A stretch of 64,000 nucleotides of DNA from Pseudoalteromonas sp. XMcav2-N (GCF_024124545.1 NZ_JAMXSF010000005.1:186001-250000); one strand, 5' to 3'. Positions 47,301 to 57,638 are shown, numbered from the stretch's first letter. Program-made: numbers and translations. The notes: generated by a model from the sequence alone, not told the origin.

Positions 47301-48110
47301 GCCGCAATCAGTCGTCTGTCTCAGCCTTTTGCCTCAAGCGGCGGATGTGCTGCACAAGATACCCGCCAGTTTGAGCAGGGAGTGAGCCTGCGCTTAAAAA
47401 GCAAGCACAGAGCAAGCGATGACTGGGACTACTGTATGCTCGCCCGACAAGCATACAGTGGCGTGTTTTATATCAAACGATTATCCAGTAAACACGCTGG
47501 CACAGTGACGCTCGGTGTCGTACAACAGTACACTTCAACCCAGCAAGTGAATGCCTATAAGCCCGTTATGAGTAAAGTGAACCAATACCAGATAGTAGAT
47601 TACTTATCTGCACGGGTGTCCCAGATGGTTCAGGTAGTTATTCAAAACTTACGGCACCAGAGTGTGTCAGTCAGTGCCGATTTGATTGTTAGTCAGGACT
47701 GCAATATCAATGACCTGAATTTGCTGCTTACCAAAGGGGTGAATACTTATCTTGCTCCCTGGATAGACACAACGCAGCCTCAATATTGTCTTAATTCAGG
47801 ACTCAGTAAAGCAGGACTTGCCGCTTATATTGCTAGTTTCAAAGAGATTGAAGCGATCCAGAGGCTGTCAGTTAGTCTGGCGGTTGATGATGCAGGCAAT
47901 CACGCTTCCCACAGTGGCACCGTTGAGGGGCCTGCTGCGCAACAAAGAGACAGAATATATCCCGACTCAGAAGATGCCATTCTTATCCCGGCAGATACAC
48001 ACGCGTTTAATTTTTCCAGAGCCCGTGAGGTATCAGAAGGAAGCGCCAGTGGGCAACCGGTTGATGTTAAGTCTGTATCTAAAAACACCTTGACGGAGGC
48101 CAGTGTATGA
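44301..48110 (+). CDS. Baseplate J-like wedge protein (Pvc11-like)
   Basis: The 1269-residue protein fits the position and general character of Pvc11/Afp11: a large baseplate protein following gp25. The N-terminal region has long helices (YQSVYFRFNQVQAALEHTK). The C-terminal region shows the gpJ-like pattern QQYTSTQQVNAYKPVMSK and LIVSQDCNINDLNLLL. It is longer than many Pvc11 proteins. It starts with GTG and overlaps the next gene by four bases. Confidence 0.82.
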   Translation: MKNRLDFATLQAQLNACLCPDSIELDGRDIRDRLAFIANLSELILFYDEQNQPSGDWRKVVLKDPVILLAVISKTVYQSVYFRFNQVQAALEHTKTRVREQLEGDDNEHAACVLQEQDSRCIAQLLLLVDQLFDTINSWVEYLELSSVEFTLRDFITAQVEGAIGRLLWQRFALQDFLANKLAASIPRPSESSYRHFAPSWFEYKRIKNTTRFDSAVDALQSLEQIYQQVYRFFVQVIQDARPAFYDMVVKRNDFPDTSLIIVANQLLAYSQRTLNQYAQKHLNFYYKTILKQTPAPAQPDHTYLCLTLDKSVPSYELVAGVAFNGGSYPDQSPVLFATTADSEINHIEFIATYGTSYCLVPAAGEKQQYLQTFAPSTEVRKDQVGRVLSSDWFSEAQGNAVQQGFALASDMLFLNAGERTITITLKFATPVTVADFQSAGITLTTAKGWSDTLVRDESSGADLPKNYLEWSAPDSQTLQLTVHLSSSFAAVDCLAKANDDYPLAMPYCRIMLPNTVDLQQPLRLIQVQFQVKVKDSDALAPSNDNGLLLNNKAMYILGTRAQLDSHFYLSYPQAFSKPLTSLTVQIDWENIPEKLATYYSAYNDFLKSNSSDYPQYSAFSNTAFTVEWEAHQAGGWQSIIGALTKPSKVDKSDQCGLFAQTDQNTNASASSFAFSFSTPLQCAGVDARDVASNHNPSLRMTLNGLKQGFGYPLYGLVVNDVSLKNAKTLMQATGLLSPFTKAINTISRWFGSDAGKLKSMPNPPLQPQSKRVIMTYEGEQTIDLTVSDVTLTQGFALQHLGIWKNYLYFCQLAGQSKPVVDLRRVQLQPSEHAQPEKPSHPMASDQGLALYQGVGQSALNLYFQLEQVQPPCRLNIFVELAQDISGDQQPNLVDIFYWSHSGWQSVTVLTDETHALTRSGIVQLDLPQDMAVNSPIWPMPKGKVNTGWLMFAQQQARKVQCVYCNTQAVKVQRIAPVSLPVGVAPTLGAQQIKAPQNKIAAISRLSQPFASSGGCAAQDTRQFEQGVSLRLKSKHRASDDWDYCMLARQAYSGVFYIKRLSSKHAGTVTLGVVQQYTSTQQVNAYKPVMSKVNQYQIVDYLSARVSQMVQVVIQNLRHQSVSVSADLIVSQDCNINDLNLLLTKGVNTYLAPWIDTTQPQYCLNSGLSKAGLAAYIASFKEIEAIQRLSVSLAVDDAGNHASHSGTVEGPAAQQRDRIYPDSEDAILIPADTHAFNFSRAREVSEGSASGQPVDVKSVSKNTLTEASV

Positions 48111-50971
48111 GCGCATCAACCACAGCCTCTTTAGATGCCCTGGTCAATGAAAATAGTATTTGTGCGGGACCACTGCCAGAGGCTTTGCAATTTACTTATC
48201 TAAAAAATGAAGGGATTGAGCAGCTCAAAGCCCTGGCGGGAGAGGTTTGGAGTAATTACAACGACAGCGACCCAGGGGTGACAATTCTGGAACAGGTGGT
48301 CTATGCGTTGACTGAGCTGGGATATGTGAATACCTTTGATATTGCTGATGTGCTCACTCAGCCTGATGGCAATATCAATTATCAGCATCAGTTTTTTGCC
48401 CCCCAGGATATTTTGACAACAGGGCCCGTCACTGGCAATGACTATCGCAAATTGGTGGTTGATACCATCGCTGGCATCGACAATATTTATCTGCAGCCAC
48501 TTATCAGTGATGCACAATCGACCGGGCTCTATCAGGTTTGGCTTTACTCTCAAGAGTTACTTACTGCAAATCAAACAGGTACTTCTAACCTACAGGCAGT
48601 GTGTAACGAAGTCAGTCAGCTGTTAAATAAAAATCGCAACCTGGGTGAATATTTTTTGCTACCGCAGGTGCTGCAGAGTCAAGAGATTGTGCTCAGCGCA
48701 AAAGTGCTGCTGGAGCAGGGGGCTGCGCCCGAGCAAGTCTATCTGGACATTCAGCAAGCACTGGCCGACTACATCAGTCCCGATGTGAAACGCCTGGGCT
48801 ACCAGCAGGCACGCTCGCAAGGCTTTTCGTCTGGGGAAATATTTGATGGCCCCAGGCTAAATAATGGCTGGATCCCAGGTGATAACCCCTTGGGAGCAAA
48901 GCGTGATGTGGTGCAGGTAGTCGACTTGATCACGCTGATCAGCCAGGTTAGTGGTGTGGCCGCAGTGGAGTCGTTTAGATTAGACGAGAGCGAGAGTAAA
49001 GACTCAGTGGATATCGCACCTGATAAAGTGGCCGTGTTGCAATTAGGTGATGAGTTTTCTCTGATCCAACATCAGACACCGCTCAATCAGGCGCCCTGGC
49101 AACAAACTCACTTGTTGTCGCAATTAGAGCGAACTTGCCACAATCAAAGTGTTTCGGCGTTAACAGATATGGCACCGCAAATGCCAACAGGGCTGTTTCG
49201 AGATATCGAAAGTTACTTTTCCATCCAAAACACTTTTCCGGATATTTATGCAATCGGACATAACTCCCTGGAGTCCGACGCACCGGCATACCGTGTGGCG
49301 CAAGCCCGGCAGTTAAAAGGATACCTGTTACTGTTTGATCAGATACTGGCCAACCAGTTTTCTCAATTGGCTAACTTGGGTAATTTGTTTTCGTTTAGTT
49401 TTGATATCGTGCCAACCTCGCAACAGATGTTTTATCAGCAGCGAACAGACAGCACCCCAGATCACCCACCTGCAATTCCAAGCCAGCGCTTTATCCGCAG
49501 TTATTTTTATCAGCCTATTTATGACGTACCAAATGTACAAGCGCTGTTAAAGGGTCAGCAGCAATATCGTTTTTATAACCCTGATGAACCGAAGGACTCC
49601 AACGCGCACGATTTACTGGCTTGGCAACGCTTTATTAATGATCCGTTCAATCAATATAATCATGGTTTAGGTGAGATTATTGAAAGCCAGCAGGATGCGG
49701 GGCAACGCCGCGATGAGATGCTGAGCCACTTGTTGGCACGCCATGGTGAGCTAGCGCAACTGTATGATGACATCATAGACGCATCGCAATGGTACGGTAG
49801 CAAATTGCAAACACGCATCATCGTAAAAACCATCTGGCTGCAAAATTTGCAGGCATTGAGCTATCAACGCGTTCAGGCGATTAAATTTGCCATGGCGGAA
49901 CCTTTGCCTACGCCGGGTCGTTATCGTATCGGTCAGGCGGATTACAACACGCTAATGAATAGTAAAAGTGAACGCTTTACTAAAGTGGTGCACAGCCTTT
50001 ATTTGCAAGGTTTTGCGGATCAGCGGCAAATAATCAAAGCCATTTCGGCTTCGTTAGTCAAACAACTTGCCAGACACGTCAAATTGCAGGGTAAAAATAG
50101 CAAAGTCGATCTGCCCAAAGTGGTGCAACAGAGCCGCACACTGGCTGCTGCAATTCCGATGACGGACGGCAATGCTATGCTGTTGAACAATTCTCAGCAA
50201 CGTCTGAAACTGGATGGTGAGTACGATTCGCAAGCCCTGGACACATATGGAAAGTTGTCTGTGCAGGACTTTCGAAATTTTTCAGCTTTTGAGCTTAAGT
50301 TTGATTTATTACTGGGCTTTACTGCCCATTTACGTGCTCTGGCGGGTGCGTTAGTGACGTTAATGAACGATGGTGCGTTCGAAACCTGGTTGGAGCAAAC
50401 AAAAACATCTTCATCTGATCAAGGCTCAGTAACCTGTGTGGTTGATGATATCACGGCGAGCAAGCATACCGATATGTTAGTGATCAGTATCAGCGGTAAA
50501 ACGGTGCTTGAGCTGCCAAACCCCGGTGGAGCTTGGCAACTCAGTGATCTGCAGGTATACGTTGATCAGATGGCATGGTTATGCGGCTATCGCAAAGGCG
50601 CCGTTTTGGTTGAGCATACATTGCTGCAATCCGCGGTTGTGACGCCGCTATCATATACTCCGGACTCGGACCCGTGGTATTTCCTTAAAGCCAGTTTAGT
50701 ATTGCCAAGTTATGTGAGCCTGGTAAATCAGGAACAGTTTGTCTACTTTATCCGCGCCTTACAGCAGGTACATTGGCCAAGCCATGTGCAGTTGCGCTTA
50801 CTGGTTGCCGATGTCAACGCGTTCAATGCACTGATCATGGACTACTGTAGTTGGTACAACCAGCAACGGCTGGTGGACCGGGATCCAAAAGAAGCCGCAG
50901 ATGCTGCACTGCAAACACAGTTAAAAGAGACGCTTTTGGCATTATTGGAGGTGGATTGTGATCACTTCTAA
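48107..50971 (+). CDS. Second baseplate wedge protein (Pvc12-like)
   Basis: The 954-residue protein carries WSNYNDSDPGVTILEQVVY, the D-P-G-(I/V)-T signature of gpJ/gp6-type wedge proteins, and later DIQQALADYISPDVKRLGY. With the preceding gene it should build the heterodimeric wedge around the spike. It overlaps the tape measure gene by 14 bases. The C-terminal half shows no separate domain I recognise. Confidence 0.85.
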   Translation: MSASTTASLDALVNENSICAGPLPEALQFTYLKNEGIEQLKALAGEVWSNYNDSDPGVTILEQVVYALTELGYVNTFDIADVLTQPDGNINYQHQFFAPQDILTTGPVTGNDYRKLVVDTIAGIDNIYLQPLISDAQSTGLYQVWLYSQELLTANQTGTSNLQAVCNEVSQLLNKNRNLGEYFLLPQVLQSQEIVLSAKVLLEQGAAPEQVYLDIQQALADYISPDVKRLGYQQARSQGFSSGEIFDGPRLNNGWIPGDNPLGAKRDVVQVVDLITLISQVSGVAAVESFRLDESESKDSVDIAPDKVAVLQLGDEFSLIQHQTPLNQAPWQQTHLLSQLERTCHNQSVSALTDMAPQMPTGLFRDIESYFSIQNTFPDIYAIGHNSLESDAPAYRVAQARQLKGYLLLFDQILANQFSQLANLGNLFSFSFDIVPTSQQMFYQQRTDSTPDHPPAIPSQRFIRSYFYQPIYDVPNVQALLKGQQQYRFYNPDEPKDSNAHDLLAWQRFINDPFNQYNHGLGEIIESQQDAGQRRDEMLSHLLARHGELAQLYDDIIDASQWYGSKLQTRIIVKTIWLQNLQALSYQRVQAIKFAMAEPLPTPGRYRIGQADYNTLMNSKSERFTKVVHSLYLQGFADQRQIIKAISASLVKQLARHVKLQGKNSKVDLPKVVQQSRTLAAAIPMTDGNAMLLNNSQQRLKLDGEYDSQALDTYGKLSVQDFRNFSAFELKFDLLLGFTAHLRALAGALVTLMNDGAFETWLEQTKTSSSDQGSVTCVVDDITASKHTDMLVISISGKTVLELPNPGGAWQLSDLQVYVDQMAWLCGYRKGAVLVEHTLLQSAVVTPLSYTPDSDPWYFLKASLVLPSYVSLVNQEQFVYFIRALQQVHWPSHVQLRLLVADVNAFNALIMDYCSWYNQQRLVDRDPKEAADAALQTQLKETLLALLEVDCDHF

Positions 50972-53900
50972 GCACGTCCTGGGTCAATGCCTGTGGCTCA
51001 CTGAATTCGATGAACAAGCCGAAGTGAGCAACTTACAGGATGCGCTGAGCCAATGGAGCCGCAAAATTTTGCCCCAGGTGCTTAACCAGGTGCTGGATAG
51101 AGTGTGCCCAAGTGGACACATCTGGCGCATTGAGCAACTTAGCATTGATTTAGGCACACTTCAGCTAGAGGAGTTGGACCGCCAGTTGCCGCAAAGGGTG
51201 GCTGCGGCAATCGAAGAAGCACTGCTGGATATGCTGCGTCGATATAGTCAAAACAGTCAGACGACACATCGGGGTAAATTCACTATCGTGGATCCGGATG
51301 TATCTCAGCTTACTTTGATCCGCTGGTTCTTATTATATGGTGTGACGCCTTGGTGGGTAACAGGCAATAACAGCCCGTTACATGCGGTTGACCAGCAAAT
51401 TAGTTTGCAACCGAATGGTGTGGCTGCGCTTATCCGTGATGTAGGTAAGGCTGAGGTGGTAAGGCGGCGAATTGTCTGGCAGTGGGGCGAAGAAAGAACC
51501 CGCAAAACAGTGCAGATTCTTGAACCCTGGAATGCGCAGTTTATTTGTAGCTATGCAGATAATATGTTGCTTGTACAGCGACAACCAGACAGCAGCCTGC
51601 CAGCTGATAGCAATTTACAAACACATTTGTGGTACTGGATCCTAACGCACTTGCTGGTCGACAGGGGAACTTTATTTAATACCTTGCAGTTCGTACGGGC
51701 AACGCTTTGGCAGCTGGCCCAGCACTATCAACTTCCTTTCAGCCAGCTCCTGGAGCATATGAGTGATGTCGCCAGACAGATGCAAGAGTCCGGTTTGGTC
51801 GCACCGCAATTTTTACAGGTACTGATCAGTATTCAACAAAATGAGCGGCAGCAAACCAACATACATAGCAAACCGGAGCAAACGCTGGACCTGTGGTCAC
51901 TGTTTTCGTCCTTGTTAAAAACGAGCCAGGTGAGCATCTATCACGACAATCAGTCTTATCATCTGACAGAGCTGTTCACAAGACTGGCGCAGGTTGAGCC
52001 CGATACGATGGCTGCCATGTTAAAACAAGTAGGCCAATCCGAGTCGGTGCGCACTCATATTGTTAAGCAATTCAATCAGCAGCAGCTAGAACATGTCGTG
52101 TCAGTGGTTGCGCCACATGACCAGCAATTTGTTTTGGCGCATGTGGCCCACACACAAACGTTGCTGCAAGAACAACATCTTAATCCGGATCTGATTTGGC
52201 GTGTTCTGTTGGCTTACTTACTGGTGAATAAAGGCAGTTACTTCAACCGAAAACAGTTTGTTCACAGCACTTTGTTGCAGATGAGCCAGCATTTTGGAGT
52301 GGCGTATCACCATATACTCCTGATGTTGGTACAAACGTTAGGCATGCCAACCTCGACAGGGCAACAGTACGAACTGTTTACTATTTTAGCTGAGCTACAG
52401 GACAGTCAGTCTAAAAAATTGCATGACAATAATGATCTGTGGATTGAGCACTACCACACCTTGATGACACTGCACACGCAGCATTCGGCTCAATACCTCA
52501 AGGCTCGCCCTTTGTGGTTTAATGAAAACACCTGGCAACGGGCTTTACGTGGTCTGGTTATGTTGCGGCCTTTGAGTAGTCCGCGTTCATTATATGCGTT
52601 GCTGAAGTACACTCACCTCGGGGCAAAGCAAAGCGAGCAGCTGTCACAAAAGCTCGTCGCGGCTATGGCGGGTTCAGGCTTGCTCACTCACGGTGAGATC
52701 GTGCAGTTACTGACGGCAATTTCTCCTCGGCAGGGGATGCGAAGTGCCAGATTGGTCAATGCTATTCGCGATTGGCAAAAGCTGGGAACCTGGGCCTGGG
52801 GTCTGGGAAGAGGATCAATACGTCCGCTACTCGAAAGCGTGGTATTTAGCCTGATCAGTGAGGGCGACACTGCGAGCCCCGAAAAGTGGTTTTCCCGTAC
52901 TACCCAGTTTATTGCGCAACGATTTGGCTTATCGCATGGGCAGTTAATTGATTTATTAGCGGGGCAAGTCGCAACAGCAGAAAGTGACAAGGCAGTGCTG
53001 AGTACTGAGTTGACACAGCTGTTGTTAAACGAAAAGCAAAACAGCCAAACCTGTGACAAACCGCTGTCAGGTCGCCCTGAGTTGGTGTGGTATAGCGCGT
53101 TAGATTATGCACAAATACGTGCTTTGACAGCATTTGCGCGACGCTTTTCATTGCCCTTATCGCAGGTGTTGAGGCTGGCGGCTGAGTGCATTAAAAACAC
53201 GGAGCATCTAGCTGCGTCAGAGCCTGACCAGACATCTGATTATTTACAAACACACCTGGTACAGTCGCTGGCACACAGTTTGGCTCAGCAGTTTGTTTTG
53301 CCTGTGACACAAGTACAACGCTATCTGCAGGTTCAGCTAAAGCGTTTCAGCTCAATGGCTGTGATGATCACTCGCTTTCAGCAGGCTGACATGTCCAAGT
53401 TGCGAGCTGGGTGTGTACACAATAGCTGGTATATGCTTGAACAATGGCAACTCAGTGCTGGAAGTAAACGAAACTTTGAGCCGGCAAGGCAATACAGTGT
53501 ACAACCCCTTCGGGAACAGGGGACTTATGCAGAGCTTTCAGGGCAAGAAAAGGCAGCTCAGGCTGGCTCTGTACCGGTATCAGAGCAGCGGATAAAAAAA
53601 TTACAGCACCAGGTAAGTCAGCTTAGCGATGTTTCGGTGCCACAGCTGTTGGCAGAACTGATAGCGATGCATGATTTGAGAGGGGATTTTTCTCGCGTAA
53701 CCAATCACCCGGCATTGCTGCACTGGTTGCTGAATGGGTTTGACGGGGCGACTCAACAGCGCTGGGTTTTCAGGCTTTACCGAGCTGTTAGCTCAAAGGG
53801 CAGCAGGCCTGTGACGTATGAATCGGTAATGACTGAAGTGGTGTCGCTGTTGCGTACACATGAGCTACTACTCAGTGGCTTGATAGTGAAAAAAGCGCTT

Positions 53901-55754
53901 AAGTCACAACTCGCGGCAACTTATTTGCAGCAGCTGTTTCAGAGTCGTCTTGCTAATCGCTGGTTTTCAGCCATGTTACCCGAAACCTGGCAGCAACCGG
54001 CGCTTTACAAGCGTTGGTGTCTGCAACTTCAGGTCTGGCTAAGTGATGTAGTGGCAACTTTGGATAATCAAAGTGCATTTGGGCCATTTAGCCAGGTTCA
54101 TTCCAGCGGGCCACGTGGCACAGCAGTCGAACGTTTGTTCTGGATGGAATTCACGACATATCTGGCCTCTCAAATAAATAGTGCTGCTCAGCTCAAATCC
54201 CTGACACAACTGCGTGTTTCAGAAGGAATGAGAGCTGTATTTGTCGCCCGGATTATGCTCGGCTGGTGTCAGACTAATGCTCTTAATCTATCACTGTGTG
54301 TGCGCCAGTTTGAGCGTTACTGGCAAAGCGCACCAGCCGAGTTGCTGTCAATTATCAGCACAGAAGTGTTAATTACGGAACTTAAGCGTGTTGGCCGTTC
54401 AGCTCAAGCCGGCGCCTTTACTTTACCTCTATCAGAGCCTGCAACCCAAAGCGTTGGAGCTACTGAATTTAAGCCTATACCACCAGAGCGCAACGCACAT
54501 ACTCCAGCAGCTAGTTCTAACCATCAGGCAAGCTCACAGACACCGGCTCATCCGCATAACACAGTACCCGACAGCGCTGAATCTAAGGTCGTAAAAATGC
54601 CAGCGTGGGAGCAAGATCTTGCCTCTGACTATTTGCAACGAAACGATATCAAATCAATCTTTGAGCATTGGCTGCATAGTGAGAGTCGCCCTCATTTCAT
54701 TGCAGCCGAAGCACCGTTTTGTGGTGTGAGGCTGTTTAACGATCTGCTGTTGTATAAGCCTGGATCATGGGTTGAATGGGTTCAGCCGCTGCTAACAAAG
54801 TCGACTGTTCAGGCCCGAGTGGTCGAGCAGCTTAGTTTAGGTGGATTACTGTCTGCACTCAGTCGGGCTGGTAAATTACGTGATTCACAATTAAACATGG
54901 TTGAGGCTGTTTACACACTATTTAAAGCGCTCTCTAAAGCTGGGCTGAAAATAAATGAGGCAGAGTATCAGCAGTACCTGACATTGGCTATTTTGCGCGG
55001 TGTTGCTACTAAGCAGCTTACAGAGCTCGATGGAGAAAAGCTATTCGGTGATATGTGTTGGCAGCTGATCTTCAGGCAAAACTGTCAGGTTGGTGCGTTG
55101 CAGGAGGCGCTTCAGAGTAATGATTTACCCAGTTCCCCGCATTTACTCACAGCCATAGGGCAGCTTCGTAAGCAGCTTAGTCAATATCAACGGCACAGGC
55201 TTTCGAATGCAGTGGCTAAAGGGCAGAGTGAATCTGAGCAGCCGAGCGAATTTCCAATCAGCGTACCAAATGCCGGACTCGTGCTATTGCAAAGCTTTAT
55301 TCAACCTCTGTTTGCTCGTTTATCACTGACTTGTGACGACAAATTTGTGAGTGATGAACACCAGCGTACGGCTGTGCATTATCTGCAGTTTCTGGTTACA
55401 GGCCAAAGTGCCACCGAAGAGCACCATTTGGTGTTAAACAAATTGATTTGTGGTCACGGTGTAACTCAGCCCGTAGAAGCGGGGATTACACTCTCACAAA
55501 GCGATATTGATACCGTGCATAGCTTAATTGACGCGGTTTGTAATTACTGGCCGGCGATAGGAAAGACCTCGATTGATGGATTCAGAGGAAACTGGTTGGT
55601 ACGCAATGGCACGTTAACCGAAGCACTAGATCATTGGGATTTGATCGTCGAAAAAAGGGTGTATGACATACTGATCAGTCGTTCGCCGTTGTCGTATTCG
55701 ATAGTCAAGTTACCTTGGATGGAAAAACCGATTTACGTAACTTGGCCAACCTAG
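50958..55754 (+). CDS. Tape measure protein of the contractile injection system (Pvc14-like)
   Basis: The first 90 residues match the CIS tape measure family: LVLGQ-type start HVLGQCLWLTEF, ILPQVLNQVLDRVCPSGHI, IEQLSIDLGTLQLEELD. The 1598 residues are rich in Gln and Leu and mostly helical. An internal repeat of about 140 residues is visible, near 155-295 and 350-490, with THLLVDRGTLFNTLQFV in one and AYLLVNKGSYFNRKQFV in the other. Length of such proteins sets the tube length in Afp. A Ser/Pro-rich linker lies near 1185-1210. It starts with GTG at 50958. Confidence 0.85.
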   Translation: MITSKHVLGQCLWLTEFDEQAEVSNLQDALSQWSRKILPQVLNQVLDRVCPSGHIWRIEQLSIDLGTLQLEELDRQLPQRVAAAIEEALLDMLRRYSQNSQTTHRGKFTIVDPDVSQLTLIRWFLLYGVTPWWVTGNNSPLHAVDQQISLQPNGVAALIRDVGKAEVVRRRIVWQWGEERTRKTVQILEPWNAQFICSYADNMLLVQRQPDSSLPADSNLQTHLWYWILTHLLVDRGTLFNTLQFVRATLWQLAQHYQLPFSQLLEHMSDVARQMQESGLVAPQFLQVLISIQQNERQQTNIHSKPEQTLDLWSLFSSLLKTSQVSIYHDNQSYHLTELFTRLAQVEPDTMAAMLKQVGQSESVRTHIVKQFNQQQLEHVVSVVAPHDQQFVLAHVAHTQTLLQEQHLNPDLIWRVLLAYLLVNKGSYFNRKQFVHSTLLQMSQHFGVAYHHILLMLVQTLGMPTSTGQQYELFTILAELQDSQSKKLHDNNDLWIEHYHTLMTLHTQHSAQYLKARPLWFNENTWQRALRGLVMLRPLSSPRSLYALLKYTHLGAKQSEQLSQKLVAAMAGSGLLTHGEIVQLLTAISPRQGMRSARLVNAIRDWQKLGTWAWGLGRGSIRPLLESVVFSLISEGDTASPEKWFSRTTQFIAQRFGLSHGQLIDLLAGQVATAESDKAVLSTELTQLLLNEKQNSQTCDKPLSGRPELVWYSALDYAQIRALTAFARRFSLPLSQVLRLAAECIKNTEHLAASEPDQTSDYLQTHLVQSLAHSLAQQFVLPVTQVQRYLQVQLKRFSSMAVMITRFQQADMSKLRAGCVHNSWYMLEQWQLSAGSKRNFEPARQYSVQPLREQGTYAELSGQEKAAQAGSVPVSEQRIKKLQHQVSQLSDVSVPQLLAELIAMHDLRGDFSRVTNHPALLHWLLNGFDGATQQRWVFRLYRAVSSKGSRPVTYESVMTEVVSLLRTHELLLSGLIVKKALKSQLAATYLQQLFQSRLANRWFSAMLPETWQQPALYKRWCLQLQVWLSDVVATLDNQSAFGPFSQVHSSGPRGTAVERLFWMEFTTYLASQINSAAQLKSLTQLRVSEGMRAVFVARIMLGWCQTNALNLSLCVRQFERYWQSAPAELLSIISTEVLITELKRVGRSAQAGAFTLPLSEPATQSVGATEFKPIPPERNAHTPAASSNHQASSQTPAHPHNTVPDSAESKVVKMPAWEQDLASDYLQRNDIKSIFEHWLHSESRPHFIAAEAPFCGVRLFNDLLLYKPGSWVEWVQPLLTKSTVQARVVEQLSLGGLLSALSRAGKLRDSQLNMVEAVYTLFKALSKAGLKINEAEYQQYLTLAILRGVATKQLTELDGEKLFGDMCWQLIFRQNCQVGALQEALQSNDLPSSPHLLTAIGQLRKQLSQYQRHRLSNAVAKGQSESEQPSEFPISVPNAGLVLLQSFIQPLFARLSLTCDDKFVSDEHQRTAVHYLQFLVTGQSATEEHHLVLNKLICGHGVTQPVEAGITLSQSDIDTVHSLIDAVCNYWPAIGKTSIDGFRGNWLVRNGTLTEALDHWDLIVEKRVYDILISRSPLSYSIVKLPWMEKPIYVTWPT

Positions 55755-55811
55755 TTGGTGATGTAGTCCAAGGATGTAATTCAAATTGATAGATAGCAAA
55801 GAAGGAATAAG

Positions 55812-57626
55812 GTGAAAAGTATGAGTTCATACAATGAAAACCTGCAAAAGACGATCAGTTCCACGCTGAACAGCTTGTACGCCGATCAGCAGAAGATGCA
55901 GTCAGAGCAGCGCAGTGCACAATACAATCTCTACTATGCGCAAGGCGCACAGATCAGCACCGGCGATAGCCTGGCAAATACCAATCAACAACTTGAGGAT
56001 GCACAGAACATCAATACACAAGCTGTTTTGTGTGATAACGCCGTAATAAACCTGTTGGCAACGTCTACAACGCTACAAGCCAATACGACGACGGCGGTAA
56101 GTAATGTGGCTGCAATGGCTGCCAATATAAAGGTTGCATCGAATTCAATTTCAAAAGTGGCCGCTAATATTGGCAGTGCGCTAAATATTGCACTTGCCTC
56201 TAGTTATGACACGGACATCTATAAGAGAACACAACAGGCAAACTACTTTATTTCGCAAACGGCCAACGACGCAGAATATACATCACAGTTAGCCATGGAA
56301 GCGTCCAGTCAATGTTCTGAATTAATGAGTACGGACGCATTGAACAGTGTCACCGCTTCAAAAACCCAACTGGAGGCCCTGCTGAGTGCAACTAATGCAG
56401 ATGTCTCGACTTTGAGTGAGCAGTCTGTTGTCGATCAGCAAGCTCTGAATGATGATAAAAAGGCAGAACGAAAAGCCGAGGGAGTGTTGCAGGATGCCAA
56501 TTGTGAGCTCAAAGGCGTCGATGAGTCAGTAGACAATGCCAACAGTCAGTTAAATCTGGACGTTATAGTGGATTTGGAGCCATCAAGTAACACACTGAGA
56601 GTATCAAGCCAGATTTACGACAAGCCGTTTCAGGACAACACGCAACTTAATATCACAGTACCACCCGCCTCCGCGACACCGCCAGAGCAATACGTCTTTA
56701 TAGCTAAGGCCAGCAATCAGTCCAGTGTGACCCTTGAGCAGGCTGAAACGCTGTTTGGCGAATACAAATCGAATGATGCCAGTATCAATAGATTCTATCA
56801 AATGACGACAAAGAGTGGGACCTCTCTGCTTGAGGCATCTTTGGTGTATGGTGGCGCAGAGGCTGTTCTGGATATAGATGGAGATAAAATTGTCGCGGGC
56901 GTGGAATATGTCGCATTCGTCTATGTTGAGCTATCGCTGGATTATCAAAGATATATTGGCGTGTATGACAATATGGTGTCGAGCGCGTCTGCGTCATTTA
57001 CCCCGGTTTATTTAATGCCAGCCATTCAAGATATCAGTGTATCAGGTGAGACAATCACAATCGACGCAGGGATTGACGGGCAGAGCGATTTAAACGCTGA
57101 ATTCAGGGTAATGCTGCTGCCGAAGAATAAACCTTCTGAATCTGGCCTAATGACGTCCCCTGAGTTTGGTAAGATCCCGTTTTATTTCAATGTGCCTATA
57201 TCTCAGCAAGTTTCAAGCGCCAACTACATCTCACATAAAGTGCAGTACAAAGGCGCTACAGAGCAGCAGTTCACGATAGATATTGGCAGTATCGCGGATG
57301 TCACAGACAACTTTGGCAGCCCGTTAGTTATGAATGACGAGTACGTGGTTGCAGTGCTATGTCTGCCTGAGAGTGCAGCGGACTTACCTAAGTATCTACC
57401 AGAACTCTCGTTGTCAGAAAATAGCTTTACCTATGTCAAACCAATCAAGCCAGTCCGTTTAGGTCCAATCTGTTCGTCGGCGCCAGCACAAAGGGTTGTC
57501 AAAGAGAATAGCGCTAGCACAGCTGCAACAGATAAAAAAGCGAAGGCGAAAGAGGCTGACGCGACTTCTGAGCCTGAAGAAAAAAAGGCGACTAATAAAA
57601 AAGCCGCAGACAAAGATAAAGAATAA
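55812..57626 (+). CDS. eCIS protein with helical N-terminus and Lys/Ala-rich tail, unknown
   Basis: The 604-residue product (from GTG 55812; ATG 55821 is an alternative) has about 245 residues of alanine/serine-rich helix, probably coiled coil, containing NTNQQLEDAQ near 57-66. A beta-rich middle follows, with PPASATPPEQYVFIAKASN. The last 40 residues are Lys/Ala/Glu repeats (TDKKAKAKEADA). No fibre knob or enzyme motif is seen. It takes the place after the tape measure. It could be a fibre substitute, surface anchor or cargo; I cannot decide. Confidence 0.65.
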   Translation: MKSMSSYNENLQKTISSTLNSLYADQQKMQSEQRSAQYNLYYAQGAQISTGDSLANTNQQLEDAQNINTQAVLCDNAVINLLATSTTLQANTTTAVSNVAAMAANIKVASNSISKVAANIGSALNIALASSYDTDIYKRTQQANYFISQTANDAEYTSQLAMEASSQCSELMSTDALNSVTASKTQLEALLSATNADVSTLSEQSVVDQQALNDDKKAERKAEGVLQDANCELKGVDESVDNANSQLNLDVIVDLEPSSNTLRVSSQIYDKPFQDNTQLNITVPPASATPPEQYVFIAKASNQSSVTLEQAETLFGEYKSNDASINRFYQMTTKSGTSLLEASLVYGGAEAVLDIDGDKIVAGVEYVAFVYVELSLDYQRYIGVYDNMVSSASASFTPVYLMPAIQDISVSGETITIDAGIDGQSDLNAEFRVMLLPKNKPSESGLMTSPEFGKIPFYFNVPISQQVSSANYISHKVQYKGATEQQFTIDIGSIADVTDNFGSPLVMNDEYVVAVLCLPESAADLPKYLPELSLSENSFTYVKPIKPVRLGPICSSAPAQRVVKENSASTAATDKKAKAKEADATSEPEEKKATNKKAADKDKE

Positions 57627-57638
57627 GGAGAACGAATT

